Part shown: piece by piece, positions 12,726-27,200 of the stretch | Layout of the letters: each line of letters starts with the position of its first letter | Numbering within the stretch: position 1 is the first letter of the stretch | Assembly (NCBI RefSeq): GCF_964275005.1 | Contig: NC_092698.1 | Coordinates: 22,333,309 to 22,397,308, forward strand | Direction: 5' to 3' | Origin: Diadema setosum | Taxonomy: Eukaryota; Echinodermata; Echinoidea; Diadematoida; Diadematidae | Length of the DNA: 64,000 bases | The notes under the pieces: model-generated | The model's input: the letters and a program-made list of their open reading frames with translations, nothing else | Told to the model about the DNA's origin: nothing | The model's database searches: none | Translations under genes and position numbers: made by a program

Positions 12726-15700
12726 CTGGGCAGGTGAAAAATATCAACATATGATATATTCAAATAATAAACCACAAGACATCAAATGCTTTTTTTTCTA
12801 GCACTTGGTTATCAGCACCTTTGCTAAAAGCCTAGTAGAAAGAATACCAGTATTCAAGACCACATTTACAGTGAGTGAAAGGGCCGGGCTCGGCTGCAGC
12901 CGAGCCCAGCCTTCATTTCACTGTAAACGCACAAAAGGCCAAATGCAGTACCAAAATCGGCCGAGCATTTGGCCAAGCTCTGGAGGCAGTCTTGGCTGCA
13001 GCTCGGCCCAGGCTCGGCCCGGCCTTTTCTCACGCAAACTGGGCCAATGCGGTACCAAATTGCGACCGGCGCACTCTCAGTAATAATCGTTTGTTTACGA
13101 GCAGAGCGGCACTACTCCAAATATTACAAGGTTTGAATTAAAAGCCCAGGCCAGGTCCTCCACTGTAAACGGACAGAACTGCGGGGCTGAGTACCGCAAT
13201 TGAGGCCGGGCTCGGCCCAGCCCTGCACTGTAAACGGGGTCCTAGACTCTGTTGTTTGCAAGACCAGATGACAGAGGGGTCTAGAACTGGTATGTCCTCT
13301 GTCAAACAGATATCTTTGTCTGCATAATGCACACTCATAAAATTTCAAACACTTATTTTCACATATGTGTACACCACATGCAGTAACTTCATTATTCTAC
13401 TATTCTTTTTTTTTTTCACCATCCGCTCACTGCAGCTCCGTTGGTCCAATGACAAATTTATTCCTGCAAGGTATTTTTCAGTACATTTATGAGGAAATGA
13501 AACGAAAGTGGTATTTCAATCTGTACTAACCTTGAATAAGTACTGACAGGAACTGCACTCCTTGTAAAATTCGGAGAGACTACTGTGACGAGCCATTTTC
13601 CTGAAAAGACGCGAAGAGTACAAAAGATTAGATATATCTATAGAGCTGTTACATTGTATATTTGTGCTACAAATGTATAAGTCGTGACGTGCAAAACATA
13701 AAATAATTAGAAATGTCGCTATGGCGACTGGTACAATATGTACGTCTCCGCCATAATGCATGATTCTCCTAATAGGTCTATAGTATGTCTTGACACTGTG
13801 TGATGACAGTTTCACATAATTGACAAAATATTAAAAAATGACACATTTGTCACAAATACAAGTGTATGTTGAATGTTCACTTTCCTTGAACTAGGTTTAA
13901 TTGGATGAATGACTATATTTTCTGAGAGCATGTATTTGGGGATTTGAAGATTTTTGCTTGACTTTTGATCCTGTCATATCAAGTTTATGCGTTGAGTAAT
14001 TTTCAAGGTATGGAGAAAAAATGCAATCTCAGTATTAAACAGCAAATATTGTTAGCATTTCAAACTGGCCTCTGACCCCCTGACCTTTGACCTTATGATC
14101 TTAAAATTCCAAAGAGAATCACTATAAAGCAGAAAATGCATAAATATGTACTATATGTACTTAGTTTAATTATGATACCTGGAGTCACTTTCGAGATATG
14201 GAGGAAGAAGTTAAGTCTAGCACTTTCACTTGACCTTTTGATATTTTTGGCAAAAAACTACCCAGAGAATCTCATTTTGGTAATACATGCAAACACTAAG
14301 TTTCAAGAAAAATCTTGGAGGCATTGCATAAACATGAGGGAAAAAGTGAAATTTTGAGGAGTTAACTTGACCTTTGACCCCTGACCTTTGACCCATGATC
14401 CAAAATTCCCTGGATAACCATTGCCAGTCAATACATGTATATGTACTACATTCCATGAAAATACATATACAATGTACCTTGAACCATTTCCAAGATATGG
14501 AGAAAAAAGTGAAATTTTAACATTTTCACTTGACCTTTGACCTCTGACCTTATGACCCGAAACTCTCTTTAGAGAATCTTTATTGGATAGTTCATGCATA
14601 CACTAAGTTTGAAAATACCTTCAGGCATTGCATAGATACGGGGGAAATAGTGAAATCTTGAGCATTGGACCTTGACCTTTGAGCTCTGACCTCTGGTGAC
14701 ACTTTGTGGAGGAGGCATACGAACAAACACATATTATTGAGAAATGGCAGACAATTTCTGATCAAAGTGTAAGATTAGATTCACAGTCACACCACAGCAC
14801 AGGAAACCAAAAAGTTGGGAAAAATTTGGTTAAATAAAACATATATAATATATATGACAGACAAAGTGTTGACAGAGTTTGGGGTTTCATTAGCATGACG
14901 CATAAATGTGCAAAACTGAATCAATGACATTGCCCCAAGAGGCCAGTAAATTATTAATGAGATGTTCATCATGTGAGTAGGTTGTTATTGAAAGGATTCA
15001 TGAGGCCTTCATAGACAAACTGAAAAAATAGATGTATTAAAGTTATTGTTCTAAAATTCCGGTAAATGGCACTTTCAAATAAATCATTATTTTTGCACCA
15101 CTGTTGTCTTCATGTTTTACTGCATCTATCATTAAAAGTTATATCATTGCTCACTCTACTGCTGTACTTGTAATGATTACCATTGTCTGGATGTCATCAC
15201 TGCCACAATAGGGAGCTTTAGGTTTTCTCAGCAAAGTAATTCACAGGAAAAAAGTCTGTTCTGAGCATGCGCAAAATTATTATCAAAATTGATCTATTTA
15301 TAGCTCGCGTCGTCTTAAGTTTTCACTACGTGATCTGGGCTAGTTTTATGTCCGTCCGATTCACGCCCCAGAGAGCTACTTGATGCACTGATCATATGGG
15401 GCACCATTAAATTTTTCATAGGTTGCGTCCTCACGTAATCTACAGCTACTTTTCAATGCGATGCAGGGAGAGAGAGAGGAGGACGTCAAACGAAATCTTC
15501 ATCTCAAACATCCAAGTCGCGAATCTAAAGCTCCCTAATGTCTATCGCTTTAGAACTCATGTCATCTTTACCTCGTCAACTCCTCGTCCAAGTGTACTAG
15601 GCTGGTGGCCCCGAAGACCTTATCCACGTTGTAGCAGGGCGGGGTCTCTTCCCGCCCCTCCCAGTACAGCTTGGCGCCCTCCCCAAACAGCATGTCGAAG

Positions 15701-18134
15701 TTGCGCCGCAGCTGCCGCAACATGTTCAGCGTCATCATGAAGTTGTAGAAGCGCCGCATGCTCTCCCACTCGTGCAGGACCTTGGAAGCTCTAATGAAAC
15801 AAAGATCAAGAGAAGAAGAAGAGGAGGGACCGAAGTAGGAGAAATAAGGGAGAAGAAGAAACAATGCTCAGGAAAAAATCCTATGATAGTGGAAGTGACA
15901 TTGCTGATCATAATGATGTTTAAACAACAACTCAATCAAGACACAATGACAATAGTTTTTATGAGACATCACTACACAAGACCAGACATAAACGGTGCAC
16001 AAGAAAAATCACACAAGAAGCATCAGTAGCCCATTAACTTTGTGACATTGTAACACTGGTATTGATATGGTATATACGTGGTATATTGTGTGGTGTTTTT
16101 ATTATTGTGACTTCAGTAAGGCAAAAAGTATTCACCAAATCAATATCTCCCCCAAACATTGCCTCCTGCAACAAATAAATACTACATATCATCACTAAGA
16201 TTAGATATCACTAGCTAATAAATCTGTGAAATCTTATACTCATATATTTGTATAAAAATAGATGGCTAAACCCTAAAACAGTTTGCACAAAGAGCAAATT
16301 ATCACAACTAGAGTACCAGAAGCCATTGACTAGCTTTGTGACCTTGTTAACCTGGCTGGAATGTAAACACCACAACAACAACAACAAAAAAAAAAAAGAA
16401 AGAAGAGAAGAGAAAGAAAGAAGAGAAAGAAAGAAAGAACATCACACAACATTATTGAATCAGAAACCATATGAAGACTAACTTTGTGACGTCGTAACCC
16501 TGGCAGACGGAGATGCAACACATCAGGTCATCCTGCCGAGAGGGCTCCTCCCCGACGTACTTGACAACGATGTTGGCGCCCATGCTGAAGCCGATGGCCA
16601 CAAGCTTGCTGCTGGGGTGGTGTTCCCTGATATAGTCTACCATGGCGGCGTACTCCCCTGTTTCACCTTGGCACGTATAGAATTTTGGTTTGATTTCAGT
16701 TTCAGTGGAAGTCATCACATTTTTTGTTGTGTTTTTGTAAGTGTAGGTTCTGTATAACGGATTCACCTAAAAAATTATGTTCTTTTTTTAAATTATATAA
16801 ATTAATACATATATTAAAACTGTACATTAGAACCTGATGGCTCATCAGTTAAAACTGTTATCATTCATTGTGTCTGATGATTGAATATATATGTAACTAG
16901 AAATGTCGCTATGGCGACTGGTATGCCTCCACCATAATGCATGGTTCTCCGAATAGGTCTATAGCACAATGTCTTGACAATGTGTGATGACAGTTTCACG
17001 TAACTGGCAAAATATTAAAATGACAGGTTTGTCACAAATGCATTGAGTGTTCACTTTCCTTGAACTAGGTTGATTTGGATGAATGGCTACACTGTCTAAG
17101 GGTGCAGGTATTTGTGGGATTTGAGGATTTGTACCGAACTTTTGACCCTTTTATAAGTTTAAAGAAGACGTGAAATTTAGCACTTTCACTTGACCTTTGA
17201 CCTTTGGGCAAGAAACTTCCAAGAGAATCTGTATTGATTAATGCATGCATACACTAAGTTTCAACAAAAAATCCTGCAGGCATTGTATAGATAAGAGAGA
17301 AATAATGACATTTTGATGAGTTGACCTTGACCTTTAACCCATGACCTTTGACCCATGACCCCTAAATACCCTACATGATCACTGCCAGTCAATACATGCA
17401 TGTGATACTAAGTTCCATGCAGATACCTTGAAATATTTGTGAGATATGGAGAAAAAAGTTAAATTTTAACATTTTCACTTGACCTTTGACCCTTGACCTT
17501 TGACCTCTCTGGGGAATCTTTATTTGGTAGTTCATGTATACACCAAGTTTCAAGAAAATACCTCCCGGCATTGCATAGATATAGGGGAAATAGGGAAATT
17601 TTGAGCATTTGACCTTGACCTTTTGACCTTTGACCTTGAGCATGTGCACCCAAAAGTTGAAAGGCACAACTTCGCCCACTCATACATAAACATGTCAGGT
17701 TTCATTAAGATACCTCTAACAGTTTGTTAGATACGCTGTCCACAAAATTGACTACGGACGGAAGGATGGACGGAAGGATGGGCGGAAGGACGGATGGACG
17801 GACAACCCGAAAACATAATGCCTCCCGCGACACTTCGTGGCTGAGGCATAAAAACAATTCATGTTGGTTGGATAACAAAAACAGAATAAACTAAATGATG
17901 GGTCATCATTTAGTTAATTCTTGCATTACTATTTAACTTACTACTACTACCTGGAAGTGGCACCAGAAAATTGCGCTGAAGGCCTATTTTTGGGTGTGTT
18001 GCTTGTCAGCTGATGAAACCCGGAAGTGGCGCCAGAAATAGAAACTGCCCCCCCCCCTTTTAAAAATGCAGTGCTGGCCCTGACTACTACTTGTACTGTA
18101 ACCACTACTACTGGCACCACTTCCACCACTACTA

Positions 18135-18223
<89 letters not shown>

Positions 18224-21200
18224 CCTACTACTATAACCAGAAAACATAATGCCTCTAGCAGCACTTCGTGGCAGAAGAATTAAAGTATAAAACAAAAAAC
18301 ATACACACAACATCCAAAAAGCAAGAGCAACAAATAAACAAACAAACAAACAAACAAACAAAAAACATGCCTTTCCATCCTTACCATAGGTAAATATCCT
18401 CGGGGAGGTCAGGGGTACTTCTGGCAGGGCACCAAGGTGGTTGAGGACGGCCACACGGAAGCCATGAGACATGGAGTGCTGGACAAAGGTTCGGACATAT
18501 GCCTTCTCTGAGTGGTTGGCTATGCCTGGACACACACACAGGGTGATTTCGGCTAGGGGAGAGAAAAAGAGGAGATGGTTTTTATGATGTGCTTCAATCC
18601 TACAAATCATAGTATTACATGTCATTTTCAGGTATACATGTTCTGTGGCAAATATCTGACAAATTATTCAATATATGAGTTAAATATTGTCTGGTATGAC
18701 AGTAACTTAATGCTTTTGCCCAAAGTGAAGTTTTGTTTCATAGACATAATTGAGTGATCACATAAAGGACAGACCAAGATGAGCAAAGAAAGATAGACAG
18801 GCAGATAAATACAAAGACACACAGAGGTACAGACAAACAAATATAAAGATACACAGGTGGACAGACAGACATTGAAATATATTTTAATATATGTAGTAAC
18901 AGTATAGTAATAGTAATAGATGCCAACCCTATAAAGAGCATTGCAGTGTTTTGAGAACAGGAAAGGCTTAATGTTTTGGTGGAAAAACAGTATTTTTACC
19001 TTTCCTCTATTTAAAGAGACATATGTTGTAAAACAATCAGAAAACAGTATTGCAACTATTGCAAAATGAAGTACCGGTAACTGTTGGCATCTCTTGCATA
19101 TGAGAACAAATACACATACAACACACAGTATGATAAAGATAAATGTATGAATTGCTGGTAGACTTGTACAATAATGTAGCTACAAAATATCCCCCCCCCC
19201 CATTAAAAAAAAAAGTCACAAGCTGTATTTCCATGAAAAGCCAGGATAAGTTTAGATTGATGCAGTGATGCCAACCACATCACAAGTTATGCTCTTCTCT
19301 GATAACTCGCTTTATCTCTCCTTCTCTCTCTCTCAAAAGTGCAAAACAAGGAAAAACAAAAACAACTAGATATATCGCTACGGCGACTGATATGCCTCCG
19401 CCATAATGCATGGTTCTCCTAATAGGTCTATAGTACAATGTCTTGACAATGTGTGATGACAGTTTCAAACAATTGGCAAAATATTAAAATGACAAGTTTG
19501 ACACAAATGTGCTGAATGTTCACTTTCCTAGAACTAGGTTCAATTGGATGAATGATTAAAATGTCAGAGTGCAGGTATTTGGGGAACTGATGATTTTTAC
19601 TTGACTTTTGACCCTCTTATAAGTTTATGCATTGAGTAATTTGTCAAGGTTTTGAGAAAAAGTATAATTTCGGTATCAAATGGGAAAATAGCATTATCTA
19701 AACCTGGCCTTTGACCTTTGACCTCACAGTTCCAAAGAGAATCACTGTTAGGTTGAACATGCATAAATATGTAAGTTTCATGATGATACCTTGAGTTACT
19801 TTTGAGATATGGAGGAAAAAGTGCAATTCAGCACTTTCACTTGACCTTTGACCTTTTGACCTTTGACCTTTTGGCAAGAAACCTCCCACAGAATATATAT
19901 TGGGTAATACATGTATACATCAAGTTTAAAAAAAAAAAAAACCTTCATTCATTGCATAAATATAAGGAAAGTAGTGATATTTTGAGAAGTTGACCTTGAC
20001 CTTTGACCCCCTGACCTTTGACCCATGACCCCCAACTTCTCTAGATAATCACTGCCCATCGGTTCAAGCATATATACTAAGTTCCATGAAGATACCTTGA
20101 ACCATTTGCGAGATATGGAGAAAAACATGAAATTTCAATTTTTTTTTCACAAAATAACGTGTGACCTTTGACCTTTGACCCTGTGACCCTAAAATCCACA
20201 CAAAGTATTATCCCCCAAGGATATACCCTCATACCAAGTTTGATGTAAAACCACCACACGGTTCTTGAGATATCGACAAAAACAAAACGGGACGGACGGA
20301 CGGACGGACGACCCGAAAACATAATGCCTCCAGCCACTTCGTTGCGGAGGCATAAAAACAAGGCTACAACAGTGGCCCTCCTACCAACAAGATCCTGGAC
20401 ATACATTGTACCACTACATCTGATAGGAACAAGGTGCTTTACCTGCTTGAGGGTGGGCTGCTGTTGGCTCAAAGAGGTCAAAGGTGACAGTAGCTCCATC
20501 TGGGCGTGGCAGGCGGATGCGGGTGCCAGCAGGGCGGGGTGCATTGAACCGCCCCAGCTTGGCATAGATGAAGCTCTGGATGTGAGCATTGTGACCCCAT
20601 AGTCGGTTAGGCACATACCTGGATAGTGCGATTACAAACAGAACTCATGAGTTTGAGTTTTATTCATGAGATACATCAACGTGTGATGTTACAACACAAG
20701 TATACTCTTTACCTCCGCCGACGAGTTTAAAGTTTCTGTCCATCTTTGTGCATTTGGGCAATATTACTTCAAGTAATATGCGATATTACTTCAACAGTTA
20801 TTGGCAGATTTTGATAAAAATTTTCAGGATAGAGCAGTTGGAGTATAAGGAACAGTTCAATAAGTTTTTTATGGTTATCCGGTTCCAGGATTTTCATTCT
20901 GTAGCATTATTGACCCCATGGCCCTAGTGGAAGTTTGCATTCTTGGAGTGCTTCTTATTTACAAGTGATTTCAGGATATTAAAAGGCTGTCACCTCATCC
21001 TGTTCCTCCTTGCTGTTTCGGCACAGGAATGGTTTATTAGCAGTACAATACTAACCACTTGCAGGATGTTCCGAGAACAACGTCATAAGGTTTGTGCAGT
21101 AATGCTTCACGGAATACTGCTCTGTCAATATGCAAAATAGTTGTGAAATATCCGAAAGACATTATACAAAGGTATAAAACTCATACAAAAATACAAGGTG

Positions 21201-24200
21201 AAGTACAATTGTACAATGCACTTCAGTATCAGACTCAACTTCAGAGCTTTGGCTGATCAACTGTTTAATTCTGCTGAGCATCTTCTTTTCATTTCCCTTC
21301 CAATGCACGCTTTTATTGACCTTTGAACTAGTGAGTAGAGTTGACCATATTGATGTGTATGGCACATCATCCCAATATGACTAGATACATCTAGTTGGAA
21401 TATATCTGGATGTATATCGATGTGTGTTCAGCGCGGCATGATGCTCAATTTGCTGTAGCATGAGGAACGATTCATGCATGTAAAATTGTACATACTCTAT
21501 GAGGGTAGTGGATGCTAATTTTAGGTGAGAACTTTGAACATAATGCGTACCATACATGTATTCTAATAAGTAATTAAGTCAATAGTTGCTGGAGTGCAAT
21601 ATATAGATTTCCTCGACTGCTAAATACACTTGTTGTAAGTACAGAGTGTAGAATACATGTGCACGCTATGTCATGTACATTGTACTATGTATTGCTATCA
21701 CACTTTTGGAAACAGGGCACTATTGAAGCTTATGTAGCCCCATACATTCCCGTTAATGACTGTCTCCAGCCGGACACTCCTTATTTGACTTCTAGATTAA
21801 GTGAGCCTAATCAAATAGACCCAGTCTGACACAGCAATTGAGGCATGTTAATTGCACATTCCCTTTCAACGACCAGAGTAACCTTCCGTGTTACAATGAA
21901 CCAGGAAAATTGATGCACTAATGTAGAGTGTCGAATACAACAGATTATTGCAATACATTTGTACATGTGTACACTTACATAACATGTACTGGTATGCCAA
22001 AATTGCATATTGATAGAAGTGGCTGAAACATTCAAATATTTTCTGCGCTTCATAATGATCTTTTTTCTATGCATTTCTCACGAATCAAAATCATCAAAAT
22101 TTTGTTTGCATAAAGTTTGATTTAAATCAATGTACATGTTTGTTCAAGTGTTCTAAAAACATGCCAAGAAACTGGTACTTGAAAAATTCTTTCTTTACAA
22201 AATTGATCCAATTATAGTAACATGGATTGAGTGAATGCAGAAGTATTAGAACACATTACGAGTGAAAATTGGAAACTCCTTTCAAAAGTTATGAACTTTT
22301 ATTAAAGTTTCAGCATTGCTATCCATGGATTAGAAGACTACAACAGTTCAAGATCATGGAGGATGACGATATACCCATCGACAAAAATAAAGAGAATCCC
22401 TCTAAATTTATTATTTTTTTTTAATGAAAACGACACATTCCCTTGACTTTCTACCAATAAGCAAACCATTATTCCCCTACTGTGCACATAAATATACTTG
22501 TACAGCTGTATATCTCCACATAACATGCATCTATTTTTGCTGTTGCAATGGATTATTTCATTTATAAAGTCACACTGCATAGAATGAGCCATTACCAATT
22601 ATGAGTTATTTGTTTTACAAGGCTACGTTTATATTCTACATTGTAAGCATGCACAACACCATGACTGATGATGCAGTACACGATAAAGTACAGCTGTGAG
22701 GTCATATGGTACATGTACATGTATGAAACATGACTGCCATGAAGTACAACTGTATGTATGACTGTTCATTAAATTTTCCCTTTTTTGATAGGCAGTGTCA
22801 AGTTGTTGTTGCTGGTATTGCTGGATTGGTGATGACATACACTGTAATTATAATATTAATACAGGTACGTGTATACTGCATTTTGTACATATAACACTGC
22901 ACCAAAGGTGTTTTCACTCAAAGCAAAATGTAAATGGGATAAACTTACTGTACTTGATTAAAACACTTAGGAAACATGTTGCGTAACAACATACAATTCC
23001 TGTCACAATCTATGTCAAGGGCAGCATTAGGGCCTACTAATCTTACTTGTAGCAGTAAATGATATAGATTAGCTACTTAGGGTACTTTTTCTTATATAGC
23101 AAACACATGTAGTTACAGGGCTCATGTGCAATCTTCACAACATCTTTGTAGTAGGCCTATACTCTAGGCCTATATATTTAAATGTATATTAAAGCGTAAG
23201 TTAATAACAAAACTCATTGGCAAGAGTATAGTGTACATATCCATGATACCAGGCGTAGTGTGTACATGTACATGTAAACTCGGGATACAAGTACATGTAG
23301 ATTTACATGTGCATATGACAAAGAATGTTCACTTAATACATACAGTACATGTAGTTACAATGTATCATGTAACATTCAGTGTGTGATATCATAAACACAA
23401 TCACTCAAAAAAAAAAAAAAATTCTACCTACTTGAAAGCATCTATTTTTGTACAAGCTGAAAACATTTTGCATGCGCAACCCTTTTTGTATATGATATGT
23501 GATACACCAGCTGCCTTCACCTGTAATTCTGACATCATGAATTTACAAAACTGCTACTAAACACAAAAAGAAAAGAAATATGAAAGGGTTGCTTGCACAG
23601 GAAGGAAATAAATCCTTATAACACTGCACATGAATCTAGTTTCAAAGATACAAACCACAAGACTACATGTACATTACTTTCAAATGATGCCAGATGGAAG
23701 GGAAGTAGCATTTGGTAATTAACTGTGAGAACCTAATTCTTCTCGGTGGTTCCAGTGGTGAGTGTGGCTAGGAAGAAGGTTAATATTGAGGGTTGGGCTG
23801 TTTAACACTGCTGATCCTGATTCTTAGTCAATAGATTAGGGTATACAGTACATGTATCCAAGCTACAGAATAACATGAATACAGCTTTTGTGTAGCCCTG
23901 TCCTTCCCACAAAGCATCATTGTCCACAAGGTGGGCGAGGCCAGTGAAGGAGATGATGATGATTAACCCCCTGTTCAGACGCAAGCCAGTTTATACCAAA
24001 ACTTGATAAAGAAACAACGTATAAAGAATCATCATATACATAGCCGACAGACCATTCAGACGCTAATCTTGACCTTTCTGGAAAATGCCATATGGATGTG
24101 CAATTTCCCACTGTGCATGCTGCTATGGTCACGAGTGACGCTATTGGAGTCACTTTTCGTGCCGGCTCCCATTAAGCCCTACCCAGTTATAGACCGATTC

Positions 24201-27200
24201 TGTGACGCGCTATGTGTATTTTTGGCATGGGCAGCGCCATTACTGCGGTGTCTCAGCCGACCCCCCCCCCCTCTCCCCCACCCCCTTTCGCGCGCGGAAT
24301 GAAAAACTGATGCATGGTTGTTTTAGCCAATGGGCGTCTTGTACCGAGTGCGCGAATGCTTGCTTAGTGCGCAAACCTTTGTTACAAGTGCGCGATAAAC
24401 ATGTTGCCTGGGGGTGGGGGAGAGGAGGGGGGGGGGGTCGGCTAAGACACCTCAAAATGAGCTCATGGCTGCGCCCAGTGCCACAAATTGTCTGTTGCCC
24501 TCAATGAACCCGAATCGGTCTATACCATTCTATGGTCGCCATACGTTCAGAGGCACAATGAACATGATGGAATACTGATTCGTTGAGTTCTAGTTCGAAA
24601 CGATGCTCTAACCAATGTTGCGTTACACGTCATTTCGTTAGTCAGCGTTCAGACGTATAAATTCATCGCATAGCTATACCGTTCTAGTATTTTTTTTTCT
24701 TCATCTGAACACCCTGTAGAAGCCACAACTAGAGCTGATGGTGGTTTGTTTCTTCTATCTTACTTTTTGTCCAGTCTTTGTACACTGTGCATGGACCACG
24801 AGTCCAGTGGTATGGGGACTGTACTGTATGTCATGACAGTAAGGAAAAATGTGTAGTCTTATAAATACACATTTTGTGCTGGTGTAGATGAAGGAGAGGT
24901 ACAATGACCTGAATCTGAGAGACATTTGTGTTTTATGTGCATCTAATTGTGCAAAATTTGTACCCATACCCAGGAAGGCCATTTCATATTCATGTCATGA
25001 CATGAATAGATGTTTAATTTTTGAGGAAGCCTCCTGAACAATCACAGAGACTTGGCAGCTCTATAAATCATGTCCCACCCCCCCCCCCCCCAGAAAAAAG
25101 AAAAAAAAAAAGAGGGAGGGGTACTGCCTAAAGTGTGGTGGTAGACGGGGGAGAATGGAGGATGGGTGTACGTGTGCACCCCTATACTCACGGTTTGGTG
25201 AGGATGGAACAGAGCGAGAGAAGGCTGTGGTTGTATTGGGTGTCCGTGTAGTGTAACGTGGGTGCGGCTGGTTGGTCCAGAAGGTTCAGCACCCTGATGG
25301 CAAAGTAGATGACCAGAAGGATGATGACCGCAATGACAAACAGCCCCATGATGTCTGGCAGTGTGGGTGACACTGTGTGTATGTGTCTGCACTGTTGGGG
25401 GGGGGGGGATGCAGTGGCAAGGAACATTCAAACAGAAATAAATGTAAGTGTTGCAAATAACACACAGACACACACACACAAATACAACTAGAATTATCAC
25501 TGAAGGTGATTAATACCTCCGCCCCTAGTGTTGCTCTATAGTATGTGATGTCATGAGGGCCATGACGTTAATACCAAGTTTGTGCACTTGTCGAATTGGA
25601 AACAGAATAATCTTAGTTTACTGTACAATTACAGAGTTGACACTGAGTATAAAACTTACAGCAAATGGAAACATGCTTTCCCCCAGCATCACTACACTTA
25701 AAGACCATCATACACACCAAATTTGATCTTCATGGCTTGAACGGTTTATTTCGATACAAAAAAATGAGTGGTTACCATGGCGACACATTTTCCTTAAACT
25801 AACACATTGGTGTCTTGCAAAACTACACTTCTAGATCATGATACATACTAAATTTGACTTTAATTGCTTGAATGATGGAAAAGTTATTCGATCTGCAAGG
25901 TTTTGGTAAAATTGTGGTTACCATGGCAACGGTTTGTGTGACAAACACAAAAATTACGTGTTCCACATCTATACCTCAGGGCCATAATGCCTACCAAATT
26001 TGGTTTCAATTGCTTGAAAACTGTGGAAGAAGTTCACTCCACAGGATTTAAAAAAAACCAAAAACATGCGTTTACCATGGCAACGCATTGTTCGATACAA
26101 ATACAAAGGACATTTTGCAAAACTACACTTAAAGAGCATCATACACAACAAATTTCACCTTCATAGATTAAACGGTTCAATTTGATACAAAAATGAGTAG
26201 TTACCATGGCAACACATTTTTCTTATATTAACACATTGGTGTCTTGCATACATGTAACTACACCTCCCGATCATCATACATACTAAATTTGACCTTAATT
26301 GCTTGAATGATGTGGAAGTTATTCCATCCACAAGGTTTTGGTAAAATTATGGTTACCATGGCAACACTTTGTCCGACAAACACAAAAATTATGTGTTCCA
26401 CATCTATGCCTCAAGGCCATAATGCCTACCAAATTTGATTTCAATTGCTTCAAAACTGTGGAAGTTGTTCACTCCACAAGATTTCAAAGAAAACATGCAG
26501 TTACCATGGCAATGCTTTGTCAAGTATAAACACAACGAGTGTCTAGCATAACTACACCTATAGATCATCATAGATACCAGTTTTGAAATTGATTGCTCAA
26601 ATACTATGGAAGTTATTCAATCCACAAGGTTTTGGTAAAATCATGGTTACCATGGCAACGCTTTGTCCGACAAACACAAAAATTATGTGTTCCACATCTA
26701 TGCCTCAAGGCCATAATGCCTACCAAATTTGAGTTCAATTGCTTCAAAACTGTGGAAGTTGTTCACTCCACAAGATTTCAAAGAAAACATGCAGTTACCA
26801 TGGCAATGCTTTGTCAAGTATAAACACAACGAGTGTCTAGCATAACTACACCTATAGATCATCATAGATACCAATTTTGAAATTGATTGCTCAAATACTA
26901 TGGAAGTTATTCAATCCACAAGGTTTTGGTAAAATCATGGTTACCATGGCAACGCATTGTCCGACAAACACAAAAAAAAAACGTCTTGCACATCTATACC
27001 TCAATATCATCGTTTACCCTAAGTTTCATTTCAATTGCTTCAAAACTATAGGAGGAGTTCGCGACGCAAGATTTTGCAACAGACCGACCGCCCGCCCCAC
27101 CAACATCACGGTGATTCCTATCAGGGAGGTGGACCTGTTCCTGCACTCCCTTCACACTATGTGCGGCGGGGGTATAAAAATTAAGATGCACTTCCAAAAT

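Noticed and set aside
18026-18283. Open frame with a poly-Tyr/Thr tract
   Set aside because: It is a translation of the (CTA)n microsatellite.
24202-24507. GC-rich open frame of about 100 codons
   Set aside because: It lies wholly inside the nested fold-back element and is rich in proline/glycine from poly-C/poly-G; no family is recognised.
26338-26823. Two identical-looking short peptides (VRQTQKLCVPHLCLKA)
   Set aside because: They arise from the 294-base duplication inside the X-box repeat; there is no sign of coding selection.
25486-27180. CRISPR-like or satellite-like regular array
   Set aside because: Regular ~147-base units with transposon-like ends in an animal intron; repeats are not separated by unique spacers.
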